Counted from the first letter of the stretch, positions 46,290 through 56,185 are shown. The stretch: DNA of 64,000 bases from Gemmatimonadota bacterium (GCA_016713785.1 JADJOM010000001.1:62001-126000); one strand, 5' to 3'. The notes: a model not told the origin generated them from the sequence alone. Numbers and translations are program-made.

Positions 46290-47645
46290 TCAGGCCGTCC
46301 GCGGCTCCACCACGAACACCGGCACCGTGCTCCCGCCACCGGCGGTGACGTTGAGCAGGGCGGCGGTGGAGAGGCGGGTGAGGCAGCCGTCCATGGCCGC
46401 GCCGTGGAGCACGAAGGGCGCGGTGTCCATCATCCGGTCGAGCAGGTGCAGGGTGCCGTCGGCCCAGGTGGGGTACGGCTCGGCGGGGATCCCCACCCGC
46501 TCCTGCACGATGTACGGCTCCGCCAGGGCCTTCCGGATTTCGGCCTGCCACTCGGTGGCGGAGACGGTCCAGCCCAGCACCACGCCGGCGCCGCCGTAGT
46601 CGTCGTTGGGCTTGAGCACCAGGCGGGCCTGCTGCTCCACCATCCACGGGAGCAGGTCGATCCGCTCGTCCCGGTAGACGGTGTGCCGCTCCTCCACCAC
46701 GCGGGTCCACGGGATGTGCGCGGCGATGGTGAGGCGCTCGGCGGCGGGGAAGAGCCGGGCGTTGCGCTCGTCGGAGAGCACCGCGAGGCTCGCCTTCTTG
46801 TGCAGCATCTTGCAGCGGAACGGGTTCACCATGCAGGCGGCGCGGTCGCGGACCGCGCGCACCATGGCGTGCTCCGGCCCCTCGCGCTCCACCAGCTCGT
46901 TGATGAGCACCCGCTTGTAGATGAGGTCCACCGGGCCGCCGCCGCCGTAGAGCCGCCCGCCGCGGTACTCCATGGTCCGTGGGTCGACGATGACCGTCTC
47001 GAGGCCCAGCGACTGGAAGTAGGCCTGGAAGATCTCGAACTCCACCACGGTGGGGACGTCGTCCCAGTCCACGATGGCGATGCGGGGCCGGTTCCAGCCG
47101 CCGGAGAACTCGCGCCAGGCGTCGAGGAGCACGGTGGCCACGCCGGGCCGCGCCGGGAGCGGGCGCAGGTCGAACTGGCGCCGGAAGCGGCGCATCACCG
47201 GGATGGCGGCAAAGGCGTCGGTGAGCGCGTCGTTGAAGCCGGCGCCCGCGGGCGTCTCGGCGTTGTACTCGGTGAGCATCACCGCGCCGGTGACGGGATC
47301 CTCGAAGCAGTCGAGCCGGCCGTGCGGGCTCGGGCTGCCGTAGCCGGGATCGGCCAGCACCAGCGGCTCCTCCCACTCCGCCAGGCGGAACTGGGCCCGG
47401 AGGGCGGGGTCGGCCATCGCGGCCTGGTGCACCCGCCCGAAGGCGCGCAGCAGCCGCTCCATGCCGGTGGCGATGGCCCGATGGCGCTCGGGGGTCAGGA
47501 ACCGCGGGCGGAGCACGGTGCAGAGCGGCCGCCCGCCGAAGACCACGTGGCGGCGGCGCAGCTCGGCGTCGAGCATGGCGTGGCTCGCCTCGGCCAGGTC
47601 GGCGTCGGCGAGGAGGTCGTGGTAGGCCTGGATGGCGTCGGTCAT
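46290..47645 (-). CDS. Circularly permuted ATP-grasp / glutathionylspermidine synthase-like protein
   Basis: A 451-residue protein. Motifs seen are LTEYNAETPAGAGFNDALTD, AIVDWDDVPTVVEFEIFQAY, VDLIYKRVLINELVE and RLVLKPNDDYGGAGVVLGW. The order and the NxETPAG motif fit the circularly permuted ATP-grasp superfamily (COG2308-like), whose members form peptide or amide bonds. The assignment to fold is good; the substrate is unknown. The gene follows a second ATP-grasp gene by 14 bp on the same strand. Confidence 0.72.
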   Translation of the reverse strand: MTDAIQAYHDLLADADLAEASHAMLDAELRRRHVVFGGRPLCTVLRPRFLTPERHRAIATGMERLLRAFGRVHQAAMADPALRAQFRLAEWEEPLVLADPGYGSPSPHGRLDCFEDPVTGAVMLTEYNAETPAGAGFNDALTDAFAAIPVMRRFRRQFDLRPLPARPGVATVLLDAWREFSGGWNRPRIAIVDWDDVPTVVEFEIFQAYFQSLGLETVIVDPRTMEYRGGRLYGGGGPVDLIYKRVLINELVEREGPEHAMVRAVRDRAACMVNPFRCKMLHKKASLAVLSDERNARLFPAAERLTIAAHIPWTRVVEERHTVYRDERIDLLPWMVEQQARLVLKPNDDYGGAGVVLGWTVSATEWQAEIRKALAEPYIVQERVGIPAEPYPTWADGTLHLLDRMMDTAPFVLHGAAMDGCLTRLSTAALLNVTAGGGSTVPVFVVEPRTA

Positions 47646-47659
47646 GGCAGTCCCGGCCG

Positions 47660-48595
47660 CTACGGCCGGCGGCTCTGGGCAAAGAGCTGCGCCCAGCCCG
47701 CCTGCGCCACCTGGCGCCGGCCGCCCTGGGCCAGGCGGATGACCAGGTCGGCCATGTGGGTCACCACCCAGTCGAAGTACTTCGGGGTGAGCGAGTAGAT
47801 GTCCATGTCGGGCGCGGGGTTCATGAAGTCGATCGCGTAGGGCACGCCATCCCGGATGGCGAACTCGATCGAGTTCATGTCGTACCCCAGCGCGCGCACG
47901 ATGGTCCGGCAGTCGCGGGTCACCCGCTCCTTGAGCGCCGGGGCGAGGTAGTCGTCGTCGGGGACGTAGCGACGGCCCTTGGGGTCGTAGTGCATGACCA
48001 GGATCTCCTCCTGGCCCAGGCACATGCAGCGCACGAACTGCTCGAAGTGGATGAACTCCTGCACGATCATCGTGAGCAGGCCGGACTCGTCGTAGCGCCG
48101 GAGGAGCTCCTCGAGGGTGTGGCAGATGTAGACGTCGCGCCAGCCGCCGCCGTGGGCGTCCTTGAGCACGCAGGGGAGGCCGATCTCCCGCACCAGCCCC
48201 TCCCAGTCCACCAGCTGCATGTTCTTGAGGCTCTCCTGCGGCACGATCCCCGGCACGTAGTCCTTGTTGGGGAGCACCACGGTCTTCGGGCTGGCCACGC
48301 CGAGCTTGGTGATCAGCGCGGCGCCGAAGAGCTTGTCGTCGGCGGTCCACATGAAGGGGTTGTTCACCACCGCGACGCCCTCGAGCACGCACTGCTTGAG
48401 GTAGGTGCGGTAGAACGGCACCTCGTGGGAGATGCGGTCCACGATCACGTCGTAGGGACAGGGCTGGTCCATCGCCACGGCGCCGACGGAGACCATCTCG
48501 GCGGTGACGCCGGCCTCCCGGCGGTTCACTTCCTCAAGGAACCTGGGCGGAAAGCTCCACTCGCGGCCCACCAGCAGTCCGACGCGCTTGGTCAT
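47660..48595 (-). CDS. RimK-like ATP-grasp ligase
   Basis: A 311-residue protein. It opens RVGLLVGREWSFPPRFLEEV, and the ATP-grasp core shows NNPFMWTADDKLFGAALITK, LPCVLKDAHGGGWRDVYICH, QEFIHFEQFVRCMCLGQEEI and the Mg-binding AIDFMNPAPDMDIY. This is the COG0189/RimK-type layout. It is immediately upstream of the permuted ATP-grasp gene. The two probably act in sequence on one product. Confidence 0.82.
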   Translation of the reverse strand: MTKRVGLLVGREWSFPPRFLEEVNRREAGVTAEMVSVGAVAMDQPCPYDVIVDRISHEVPFYRTYLKQCVLEGVAVVNNPFMWTADDKLFGAALITKLGVASPKTVVLPNKDYVPGIVPQESLKNMQLVDWEGLVREIGLPCVLKDAHGGGWRDVYICHTLEELLRRYDESGLLTMIVQEFIHFEQFVRCMCLGQEEILVMHYDPKGRRYVPDDDYLAPALKERVTRDCRTIVRALGYDMNSIEFAIRDGVPYAIDFMNPAPDMDIYSLTPKYFDWVVTHMADLVIRLAQGGRRQVAQAGWAQLFAQSRRP

Positions 48596-48653
48596 GGGAA
48601 ATCGAATCCTGGAGTCAGGTGATGAGATGTCGGCTCGGCGACTCGGCCGTAGC

Positions 48654-48752
48654 CTACTGCCCTACCGCCCTACCGCCTTACCGCCACTCCCTCGCGCCCG
48701 AGTCGCCGCTCCGCGGCTCCTGAAGGGCGCTCGGTCGCCGCCCTACCGCCTA
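48654..48752 (-). repeat. GGCGGTAR arrays after the esterase stop codon
   Basis: Two short arrays (48738-48752 and 48654-48685) read GGCGGTAG/GGCGGTAA on the minus strand, sense to the esterase gene whose stop TAG is inside the first. Between them lies the 55 bp repeat copy 2. Confidence 0.85.
48685..48739 (+). repeat. 55 bp dispersed repeat, copy 2
   Basis: Begins CACTCCCTCGCGCCCGAGTC, includes the GCCGCTCCGCGGC hairpin and ends GCTCGGTCGCC. It differs from the copy at 25624-25678 at three positions. Confidence 0.8.
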
Positions 48753-49469
48753 GTCGTGCCCCTGCAGGTAGATCCGGACCATCTGCTCCCAGTAGGGCCA
48801 GTCGTGGGCGTGGCCGTCCCAGACGCGGAGCGCGTTGCCGATGCCCTTCTGCCACAGGATCCCGGAGAAGTCGCTGTTGTTCTGGTACATCGGGTCGGTG
48901 CGGCCGATGGCGAGGATGATGTCCTGCCGCCGGAAGGCGGCGAGGCGGCCCGGGTCGTGCTCGTGGGGCATGAACTGCATCGGGTTGACCTGGTACACGT
49001 TGTCGTCGGCGTACCCGCCGGTCATCCGGGTGAGGTCGTACAATCCGCTCATGCCGAGGATGCGGTGCACCGCCTCGGGGTACTTGAGCCCGAAGGTGAC
49101 CGCGTGGCTGGCGCCGAGGCTGGCGCCGGTGGCGATGACGAAGGGATTGGGGTTGCGCCAGGCGGAGAAGGGGAGCGCCTCTTCCCGGACGTAGCGGTAG
49201 TACTGGACGTGGGTCCAGGCCCGGTGCCCCGGGGAGCACTCTTCGTTGCCCCAGTTCTCGTGGTGCGGCTGGTCCAGGCAGTAGAGCTGGATCCAGCCGT
49301 TGTCGATGTGGTCCTGGAGCACCAGGTGCATCCGGCGGTCGGGCCACTCGCGGTGGGTGCCCATGCTGGTGGGGAAGACCAGGACGCGGGCGCCGGCGTG
49401 GCCGATCACCTGCAGGGTCATCTCGCGCCCCAGCAGGGGACTCTGCCAGCTCACGGTTTCGTGATGCAT
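48750..49469 (-). CDS. Alpha/beta-hydrolase, putative esterase (COG4947-like)
   Basis: A 239-residue protein. VLVFPTSMGTHREWPDRR at the oxyanion side, the nucleophile elbow ATGASLGASHAV and the C-terminal His in GHAHDWPYWEQ make a complete Ser-His hydrolase. DQPHHENWGNEECSPGHRAW is typical of the esterase-D/COG4947 group. It is encoded just upstream of the ATP-grasp pair on the same strand. This hydrolase type repeatedly occurs with COG2170 and ATP-grasp genes, which suggests release or editing of the ligase product. Confidence 0.8.
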   Translation of the reverse strand: MHHETVSWQSPLLGREMTLQVIGHAGARVLVFPTSMGTHREWPDRRMHLVLQDHIDNGWIQLYCLDQPHHENWGNEECSPGHRAWTHVQYYRYVREEALPFSAWRNPNPFVIATGASLGASHAVTFGLKYPEAVHRILGMSGLYDLTRMTGGYADDNVYQVNPMQFMPHEHDPGRLAAFRRQDIILAIGRTDPMYQNNSDFSGILWQKGIGNALRVWDGHAHDWPYWEQMVRIYLQGHD

Positions 49470-49633
49470 GTCGGGAAGACGGGGGAGTCGGGGGAACCGG
49501 AGGAACGGGCGGCCCCCGTTCCAGCGCGGGAGAATCTACCCCAAAACGGCCGTTCCTCCATGCCCCCCACCCCCCGGCGCCGCGCCCCCGGCGGGCGGCG
49601 CCGCCGCCGGGGCGGCGGCCGGTCCGGCGGCGG

Positions 49634-50296
49634 CTAGGCCGCGGGCCGCAGGCTCAGCTGCATGTGGTAGGTCCCCCCTGCCCCGCGCAGCTCGAACACG
49701 CCGTTCACCGGCCCCGTGAGGGCGGCCCCGGCGGCGCCCGGGAGCCCCTGCAGCACCTCGCAGTCCTGGGCGCATTCCATCCGGCGCCAGTACGGGCTCC
49801 CCCCCTCGTTGGTGAGCAGGAGCGACACGGCGCCGATCCAGTGGGCGCCGGCGCCCTGGAGGCCGGCCACCGTGGGCCCGAGCGCCGGGCCGGCCGGATC
49901 AAGCAGCGGCCGCGGCAGGCCGGAGAGCGCCAGGGTGGCGGCCTTCGCGGCGTCAGTCTCCGGGGCCAGCTCCCCCGACTCGGCCTCCAGCACGGAGATG
50001 ACCACCCGCACCGAGTCGCCCGGGGCCAGCTCGAGCCGCTGCAGCTCGGTGGGCTGGACGATGCCGTTGTTCACGATGCCGAACCGGGCCCCGGCCGGGA
50101 GCCGGGCGCTGCTGGAGACCCGTGGGCCGACCACGGAGACCAGGAAGTACGGGGCGTCGGCCTGGTCGGCGCTGCCGCGGGCCGTGGTGAGGGCGGCGGC
50201 GTGGAGAGTACCCAGGGTGATCGAGACGTGGCTGGGCGCGGGGGCGGGCACCAGCAGGGCAGCGAGGGCCCAGGCAGGCAGCATTGGGAGGGGCAT
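49634..50296 (-). CDS. Secreted protein of unknown function
   Basis: A 220-residue frame with a signal peptide (MLPAWALAALLVPAPAPS; two possible ATGs at 50296 and 50284). The mature part contains ADAPYFLVSVVGPRVSSSAR and VSLLLTNEGGSPYWRR, a mostly beta fold, with a Cys pair (ECAQDCEVL) near the end. I do not recognise a family. It is divergent from the GH57 amylase gene. The high open-frame content of this GC-rich DNA makes it less certain than its neighbours. Confidence 0.5.
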   Translation of the reverse strand: MPLPMLPAWALAALLVPAPAPSHVSITLGTLHAAALTTARGSADQADAPYFLVSVVGPRVSSSARLPAGARFGIVNNGIVQPTELQRLELAPGDSVRVVISVLEAESGELAPETDAAKAATLALSGLPRPLLDPAGPALGPTVAGLQGAGAHWIGAVSLLLTNEGGSPYWRRMECAQDCEVLQGLPGAAGAALTGPVNGVFELRGAGGTYHMQLSLRPAA

Positions 50297-50422
50297 GAGG
50301 GGACTCGAAGTGAGGGGTGAGCCGGAACCGGTCGCGGCTGGGGACGACCGACACCGTGCCCAGCCACACGCCGGCGGGGCCCCGTCCTCCCCCCCCGCCC
50401 GCTCCGCCCCTAGCTTTCCCGC

Positions 50423-52366
50423 ATGCCCAACCCCATCCGGTTCGTCTTCGCCGTCCACCTGCACCAGCCGGTGGGCAACTTCGACTCGGTCTTCGAGCAG
50501 CACCTGGCCGACGTCTACCGCCCCTTCCTGGAGAAGGTGGACGAGCGCGGCTTCCTCCCGGTGGTGCTGCACCTCTCCGGGCCGCTGCTCGAGTGGCTGG
50601 AGCGGCACGACCCGGGCTACCTCGACCAGCTGGCGCGGCTGGCGGGCGACGGGCGCCTGGAACTCCTCTGCGGCGGGATGTACGAGCCGATCCTCGCCAG
50701 CCTGCCGCGGCAGGACCGGGTGGAGCAGGTGGGCTGGCTGCGCGAGGCGATCGCCCGGCGCTTCGGGGTGAACCCCACCGGCCTGTGGCTGACCGAACGG
50801 GTGTGGGAGCCCGACCTCACCGCCGACCTGGTCGACGCCGGGGTGCGCTACGCCCTGGTGGACGACCGGCACTTCCTGGTCGGCGGGTTCGAGCGGGAGC
50901 GGCTCCACGTCCCCTTCCGGACCGAGCACGACGGCCGCCAGCTGGCGCTCTTCCCCATCGACGAGCGGCTCCGCTACCTGATCCCCTTCCGCCCCCCGGC
51001 CGAGACCGCCGCGCACCTGCGCGAGCTGGCCGCGGCCGGCCAGCCCCTGGCCGTCTTCGCCGATGACGGCGAGAAGTTCGGCGGCTGGCCCGGCACCCGG
51101 AAATGGGTGTACGAGGACGGCTGGCTGGACCAGTTCCTCTCCACCCTGGGCGCGCTGGTGGACGGCGGCGAGGTGCACCTCACCACCTTCGCGGAGGCGC
51201 TCGAGGCCATCCCCTCCGGCGGGCTGGCGTACCTCCCCACCGCGTCCTACCGCGAGATGGAGGCGTGGTCCCTGCCGGCCCCAGGCGCCCGCCGGCTGCA
51301 TGCCCTGGAGCGGGAGCTCGGCGAGGAGCGGCTGGCGGGACCGGACGGCGCGCTCCTCCGGGGGGCGCACTGGCGCAACTTCCTGGTGAAGTACCCCGAG
51401 TCCAACCGGATGCACAAGAAGATGGTGGCGCTCTCGGCCCTGTGCCGCCGCGCCGGCGACCCCCCCGAGGCCCGGCGGGCGGTGGGCCGGGCGCAGTGCA
51501 ACGACGCCTACTGGCACGGCGTCTTCGGCGGGCTCTACCTGCCCCACCTGCGCGACGCGATCTGGGCCGAGCTGGCGCGGGCGGAGGCCATCCTGCGCCA
51601 GGGCGAAGGCGTGGCGTGGGAACTCCGCGACATCGACCAGGACGGCCACGAGGAGCTGTGGATCCATGACGCCACCTACTCCGCCATCCTGAGCCCCGCC
51701 CGGGGCGGCCTGATCGAGGAGTACACGGTCTTCGCGCACGGGATCAACTACGCCAACACCCTCACCCGGCGGCGCGAGGCGTACCACGAGCCCGCCCCGG
51801 GCAGCGCCCGGGTCAGCCACCACGACGCCGATGGCACCCCCGTGGCCAGCGCCCTGGGCGAGCAGATGCGGCACAACGAGCTCCCGCCGGTGGACCCGGA
51901 GGCGCGCGCGCTGCTCCGGGAACGGGGCCTCGACCTCGAGGTGGACCAGGGGATGTTCGAGCGGGGGGACTACGACCCCGACTGGAGCGTGGCCGGCGCG
52001 CGGCTGGCCATGGAGGTGGCCCGCGAGGGGGACGACGGCGTGGTGGTGAGCTTCCGCGCCGTGGAGGCGGGGGTGCCGGTGTTCGAGAAGCGGTATCACT
52101 TCCGGCGCGGCGGCGGGATCGTGGCGGAGTACCGCTGGGTGCCGGCCGCGCTGGGACCGGAGACCGCCTTCACCGTGGAGGTGAGCTACGGCGGGCCGCT
52201 CGAGATCACCGCCGAGCCGGCGGCCACCGTCTGGGCCTACCCGATCGTGACCACCGCCAAGTCGGAGAAGGAGCTGGAGCGGACCGTGCAGGGGCGGGCC
52301 GCATGCTTCGGGTGGCCCACCGACACCACCGAGGCGCGGCTGGAGCTGATTCCCGGCCCGCGCTAG
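50423..52366 (+). CDS. GH57 alpha-amylase / 4-alpha-glucanotransferase
   Basis: A 647-residue enzyme. FAVHLHQPVGNFDSVFEQHL at the N-terminus, the nucleophile Glu in TGLWLTERVWEPDL and the acid Asp in AVFADDGEKFGGWPGTR identify the amylase/glucanotransferase branch of GH57. The C-terminal half is the DUF1925/DUF1926 beta-sandwich pair usual for this branch (ELWIHDATYSAILSPARGG). No signal peptide, so it acts on cytoplasmic glucan. It is the third GH57-fold gene within 12 kb. Confidence 0.88.
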   Translation: MPNPIRFVFAVHLHQPVGNFDSVFEQHLADVYRPFLEKVDERGFLPVVLHLSGPLLEWLERHDPGYLDQLARLAGDGRLELLCGGMYEPILASLPRQDRVEQVGWLREAIARRFGVNPTGLWLTERVWEPDLTADLVDAGVRYALVDDRHFLVGGFERERLHVPFRTEHDGRQLALFPIDERLRYLIPFRPPAETAAHLRELAAAGQPLAVFADDGEKFGGWPGTRKWVYEDGWLDQFLSTLGALVDGGEVHLTTFAEALEAIPSGGLAYLPTASYREMEAWSLPAPGARRLHALERELGEERLAGPDGALLRGAHWRNFLVKYPESNRMHKKMVALSALCRRAGDPPEARRAVGRAQCNDAYWHGVFGGLYLPHLRDAIWAELARAEAILRQGEGVAWELRDIDQDGHEELWIHDATYSAILSPARGGLIEEYTVFAHGINYANTLTRRREAYHEPAPGSARVSHHDADGTPVASALGEQMRHNELPPVDPEARALLRERGLDLEVDQGMFERGDYDPDWSVAGARLAMEVAREGDDGVVVSFRAVEAGVPVFEKRYHFRRGGGIVAEYRWVPAALGPETAFTVEVSYGGPLEITAEPAATVWAYPIVTTAKSEKELERTVQGRAACFGWPTDTTEARLELIPGPR

Positions 52367-52384
52367 GCGCCCGGCGCGCCCCGC

Positions 52385-53914
52385 TCAGCCGTAGCGCGTT
52401 TCGGCCTCGAGCACCGCGAGGGTGTGGGCGTAGATCGCGTCGGCCTCGGCGTGGCTGTTGCCGATGGCGGTGAGCCCCACCTTCCCGTACTGGCTCAGCG
52501 CCCCGATCATGTGGAACAGGACGCCGGTCTCGGTGCGATGGCTGAAGTTGAGCTGATTGATCGTGACGATCTCCAGCAGGTCCTCCGGCGAGATCCCGCG
52601 GTAGCGGCTGGCGTGCAGGTTGTCGGTGGCCCGGTAGTACATGTGCCGGCCGCTGGTGGAGGCGTAGAGGCCGGTCTCCGGCTCCAGGGCGCCCCCGCAG
52701 AGGAAGCGCAGCGCCAGGAACGGGTGGGTGGTGCCGCCGAGCCGCAGGTTGATCTCGATCGCGAAGACCTCCCAGGGCGCGCCCGGCGCCGCCCGGCGCA
52801 CCATGAAGTCCACCCCATACCGGCTCACCACGCCATGCGCGGCCAGGGCCTTGCCCACCGCCACCCCGGCCTCCTGCACCGCCTGCCGGTAGTCGTCGGC
52901 CGCCGGGAAACGGCAGCCCAGGAAGATCTGGCCGGTCTCGGGGTCGAGGATCTGGTCGTGGGTGGAGAGGGGCAGCACCTCGCCGTCGGGGCTGGTGCGC
53001 AGCTGCGCGCTGGGGGAGCGGGTCTCCGCGCCCTCGATGAACTCCTCCACGATCCCGCCCATCTCGCTGAACTTGGCGAAGAACCGCTCCCGCCGTTCGC
53101 CGCGGGCCACGAAGCTCACCCGCCGGAAGGCGCGCTCCAGCGCCATCCGGTCGGGCGCGACGGGGTAGCGGAAGGTCGCGTTGCCCTCGCCCGAGAACCC
53201 CTCGTTCAGCTTGATCACCGCCCGGCGCACCTGGGGGCGCTCCCGGCGGAGGCTCCACAGGGCATCGAGCACGTCGTGATCGTCGCGCAGGTCCTCGTAC
53301 CCCGCGGGGCAGGCCACCCCCGCCTCCTGGAACAGCTTCCGGCTCCCCGACTTGCTGCCGAGCGGCGCCAGCGCGGGATCGGCGCCGTTGAGCGGGATGC
53401 CGAGCAGCACCGAGAGCTTCCGCTCGAGCGGGGTGGCATTGAAGACCGAGAGGTAGGCCTGGGCCGGGTTGCGGATGGCGCAGCGGATCCGTTCGATCAG
53501 CCGGGGCCGCTCCAGGATCTTTTCGGTCAGCGGCCGGGGGGATCCGTCGAAGGCGCACAGCATGGTGAGCCGGGCACGCGCGTGGCTGGCGGGGATGCCG
53601 AGCAGCAGGTTGAGCAGGTACTCGAGGATGACCGGGTGCACCGGCTGGGAGGTCACGTACACCACGTGCGCCCGCGGATTGCGCAGCCGGATCAACAGGA
53701 AGAGCAGCCGCTCCTCGTAGAAGCTCGCCCCGTGCAGTTGCGCCAGCTCCCGCTGGTCGAGCGTGAGCGAGGGGACCACCACCGTGGTGCAGGGCGCGTC
53801 GTCGTCGGAGGCCAGCAGTTGCCAGACATCACGCAGCCGGGGCTTGAGCCGCTCAAAGCGGGCAAGCTCCTCCTCGAGGGTCAGCTGGCTGGCGAACGGC
53901 GGATGGGGGATCAT
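52385..53914 (-). CDS. ATP-grasp peptide ligase of the PGM1-related type
   Basis: A 509-residue protein. The N-terminal half (ARFERLKPRLRDVWQLL, VVVPSLTLDQRELAQLHGAS, VTSQPVHPVILEYLLNLLLG) is a pre-ATP-grasp domain; the second half has VIKLNEGFSGEGNATFRYP, GGIVEEFIEGAE and EINLRLGGTTHPFLALRFL. This matches the pheganomycin PGM1-like peptide ligases, which attach unusual amino acids to peptides. It is convergent with the GH57 gene. It adds a third, separate ATP-grasp type to the cluster. ATG 53914 is the start next to conserved sequence. Confidence 0.8.
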   Translation of the reverse strand: MIPHPPFASQLTLEEELARFERLKPRLRDVWQLLASDDDAPCTTVVVPSLTLDQRELAQLHGASFYEERLLFLLIRLRNPRAHVVYVTSQPVHPVILEYLLNLLLGIPASHARARLTMLCAFDGSPRPLTEKILERPRLIERIRCAIRNPAQAYLSVFNATPLERKLSVLLGIPLNGADPALAPLGSKSGSRKLFQEAGVACPAGYEDLRDDHDVLDALWSLRRERPQVRRAVIKLNEGFSGEGNATFRYPVAPDRMALERAFRRVSFVARGERRERFFAKFSEMGGIVEEFIEGAETRSPSAQLRTSPDGEVLPLSTHDQILDPETGQIFLGCRFPAADDYRQAVQEAGVAVGKALAAHGVVSRYGVDFMVRRAAPGAPWEVFAIEINLRLGGTTHPFLALRFLCGGALEPETGLYASTSGRHMYYRATDNLHASRYRGISPEDLLEIVTINQLNFSHRTETGVLFHMIGALSQYGKVGLTAIGNSHAEADAIYAHTLAVLEAETRYG

Positions 53915-54090
53915 GCGCGCTCCCCCCGGGGTGGGGGACGATGGGCGGGAGTCCGGCTCCCGCCTACCCACCCTACGGAAGGGCGGTGCGCGTCAGCGTG
54001 AGGTTGGCGTGAAGCTTGGTTCAGAGCGGGCGGGGGTCCGGCGGCGGGGCACGGCGGCCGCGCGCGGCCGCCGCTCCCCGCCCCTGCGCC

Positions 54091-56038
54091 TCAGGGCGTG
54101 AACTGGGTGGCCTTGGGCTCCACGCGCAGGATCCACAGGCCGGTGTTGATGTCCGGGACGAAGATGGTGCCGTTCTTCACCACCGCGCCCCACGCAAAGG
54201 TGGACCGCTTGCGGGCGCCCATGGAATCCGAAGTGAAGATCCACGAGATCTCCCGGCCCTGCCGCAGCAGGTCCCCCTTGAGCTCGCCCGAGATGTCGAG
54301 CACCCGCGCGCCGCCGTGGTAGTTGCCCAGGTAGAGCGTGTCACCCTCCACCCAGACGTTGTGCACCCCGCCGTCGGTGGGCTCGTACCAGGCCACCTTC
54401 CGCGGGTGCTCGATGTCGGAGACGTCGATGACGTGGAGCTTGCCCCAGGTCAGGTCGTTCCCGTCGGCCAGCCCGCGGGCCTCGCGTGAGGCGTAGACCT
54501 CGTCGCCCACGAAGACGTACTTCCCCGCCCGCCACGCGGTGTGGGTGCCGCGGGCGCCCAGCCCGTAGAGCTGGTCGATCCGGGCGTATTCCTCGTTGAG
54601 GTCGTACTTGAACTGCGACACCAGCACCGGGTGCTCCGGGCTGCCGCCCTTGAGGCCGTTGCCCACGTCCAGGATGATGAGCCCGTCGTTCCAGTACGAG
54701 AGATACGCCAGCCCGTCGGTGACGGCGATGTCGTGCAGGTAGCGGCCCGCCTCGGCCTGCTCGGTCTGCCAGCGCGCGACTTCCTTCGGGTGCCAGGGGT
54801 CCTGCAGGTCGATCACCCGCATGGACCCGGTGGCGTCATCGGTGATGTAGGCGTGGCCGCGGCTCACGTAGCTCGAGTGCACCCCGCCGGTGACGGTCTC
54901 GGTGTAGTCGGCGATGACCTTCGGGTGGCAGGGGTCGCTCGCCTCGAAGACCTTGAGGCCGTTCTTCCGGTTGCTCGCGCCCTCGCGGGAGAACACGCCG
55001 AACTTGCCATCCTCGGTGGTCATGATGTCATTGACGATCTGGGCGTCGACCATCATCGAGTCCACGATCCGCGGGGCGCGGGGATCCTCGACGTTGATCA
55101 CGTAGACCCGGTCGGCGATCGTGGACATGTAGGCGCACTGCCCGGAGGGATGCACCCAGACCTCCGCGCCGCGGAACGCCAGCGGCACCCGGCCCAGCAC
55201 CTCCATGCCACGGCCCACGCGCCGGGGCTGGACCGTCACCACCGCGTCGGCGGTGTAGGCGCCGGCGGTGGCGGTGACGGTGTAGCGCCCCGGCTGCTCC
55301 GCCACGAAGGCGCCGCTCGCGTCCACCTGGGCCACGCCCTCGCCGCCCTCGACCGACCAGCGCACCGCGAAGCCCGTCCACGGCACGCCCGGTGGCCGAG
55401 CGGCCCGCGACCTTGAAGCGGACCACGTCGCCGGTCCGCGCGGCGCTGCTGCCGGGCTCCACCTCGAGCCGGCTCAGCGTGGCGGGGATCACCTGCACAC
55501 CGACCGTGGCGCTGGCGCTGCCGGCCCGCGCCGTGATCGTGGCCCGGCCCGGCGCCACCGCCCGCAGCCGGCCGTCAGGGGTGACGCTCGCCACCCGGGC
55601 GTTGCTCGACGAGAACGTGAGCGGATCGTGTCGCCGGTCGTTCTGTGCCGTGTAGGCGGTCCCGGTCAGCGTGAGCCGGCTGCCGACGAGCAGCGGGCCG
55701 GCGGGGGCGTCGAGCGCCACGCGCGCCGGGCTGCCCGGCAGCACCCGCACCCGCACGATGCCGAACACCGGCCGGGCCATCCCCGGGACGCTGGCCGCGG
55801 CGGTCACCGAGATGTACCCCTGGAAGCCGCCGCGGACGAGGCCGGTGGAGTCGACGTCGCCCTCGCCGTCGCTGAACCAGCCGATGCGGGCGCCGGGAAC
55901 CGGCTGGCCGTTGCCGTCGAGCGCGCGGGCGGTGAGCTGCAGCGTCTGCCCGATGGTCACCTCGGGCGTGGGGGGCGCCACTTCCACCCGGGCGATGGGA
56001 ACCGGGGCCTGCAGGAGGGCAAGGGCAAGTGTCAGCAT
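54091..56038 (-). CDS. Exported protein with Ig-like (BIG2) and LVIVD-repeat domains, one frameshift
   Basis: A signal peptide (MLTLALALLQAPVPIA) is followed by two or three bacterial Ig-like domains (FSSSNARVASVTPDGRLRAV, PGRATITARAGSASATVGVQ, then FVAEQPGRYTVTATAGAYTA). The C-terminal 370 residues are an LVIVD beta-propeller (ADRVYVINVEDPRAPRIVDS, TGSMRVIDLQDPWHPKEVAR, DGLIILDVGNGLKGG). The frame shifts near 55390 between the Ig-like parts, most likely a sequence error. Such proteins are cell-surface scaffolds. About 650 residues in total. The stop is at 54091. Confidence 0.78.
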
Positions 56039-56185
56039 GGGATGCCGCGGGGGTTCGGGTGGTGGGTGCGCATGCGGCCTGAGGGGGCCGGGGATGGTAC
56101 GCGCGGAATCTAGCGCCGGTTTCCCCGCGCCGCGCCCCGGCGCGGGCTCTCCCCTTCCCCCCGGCCCGCCTTATCTTTCCGCCCC

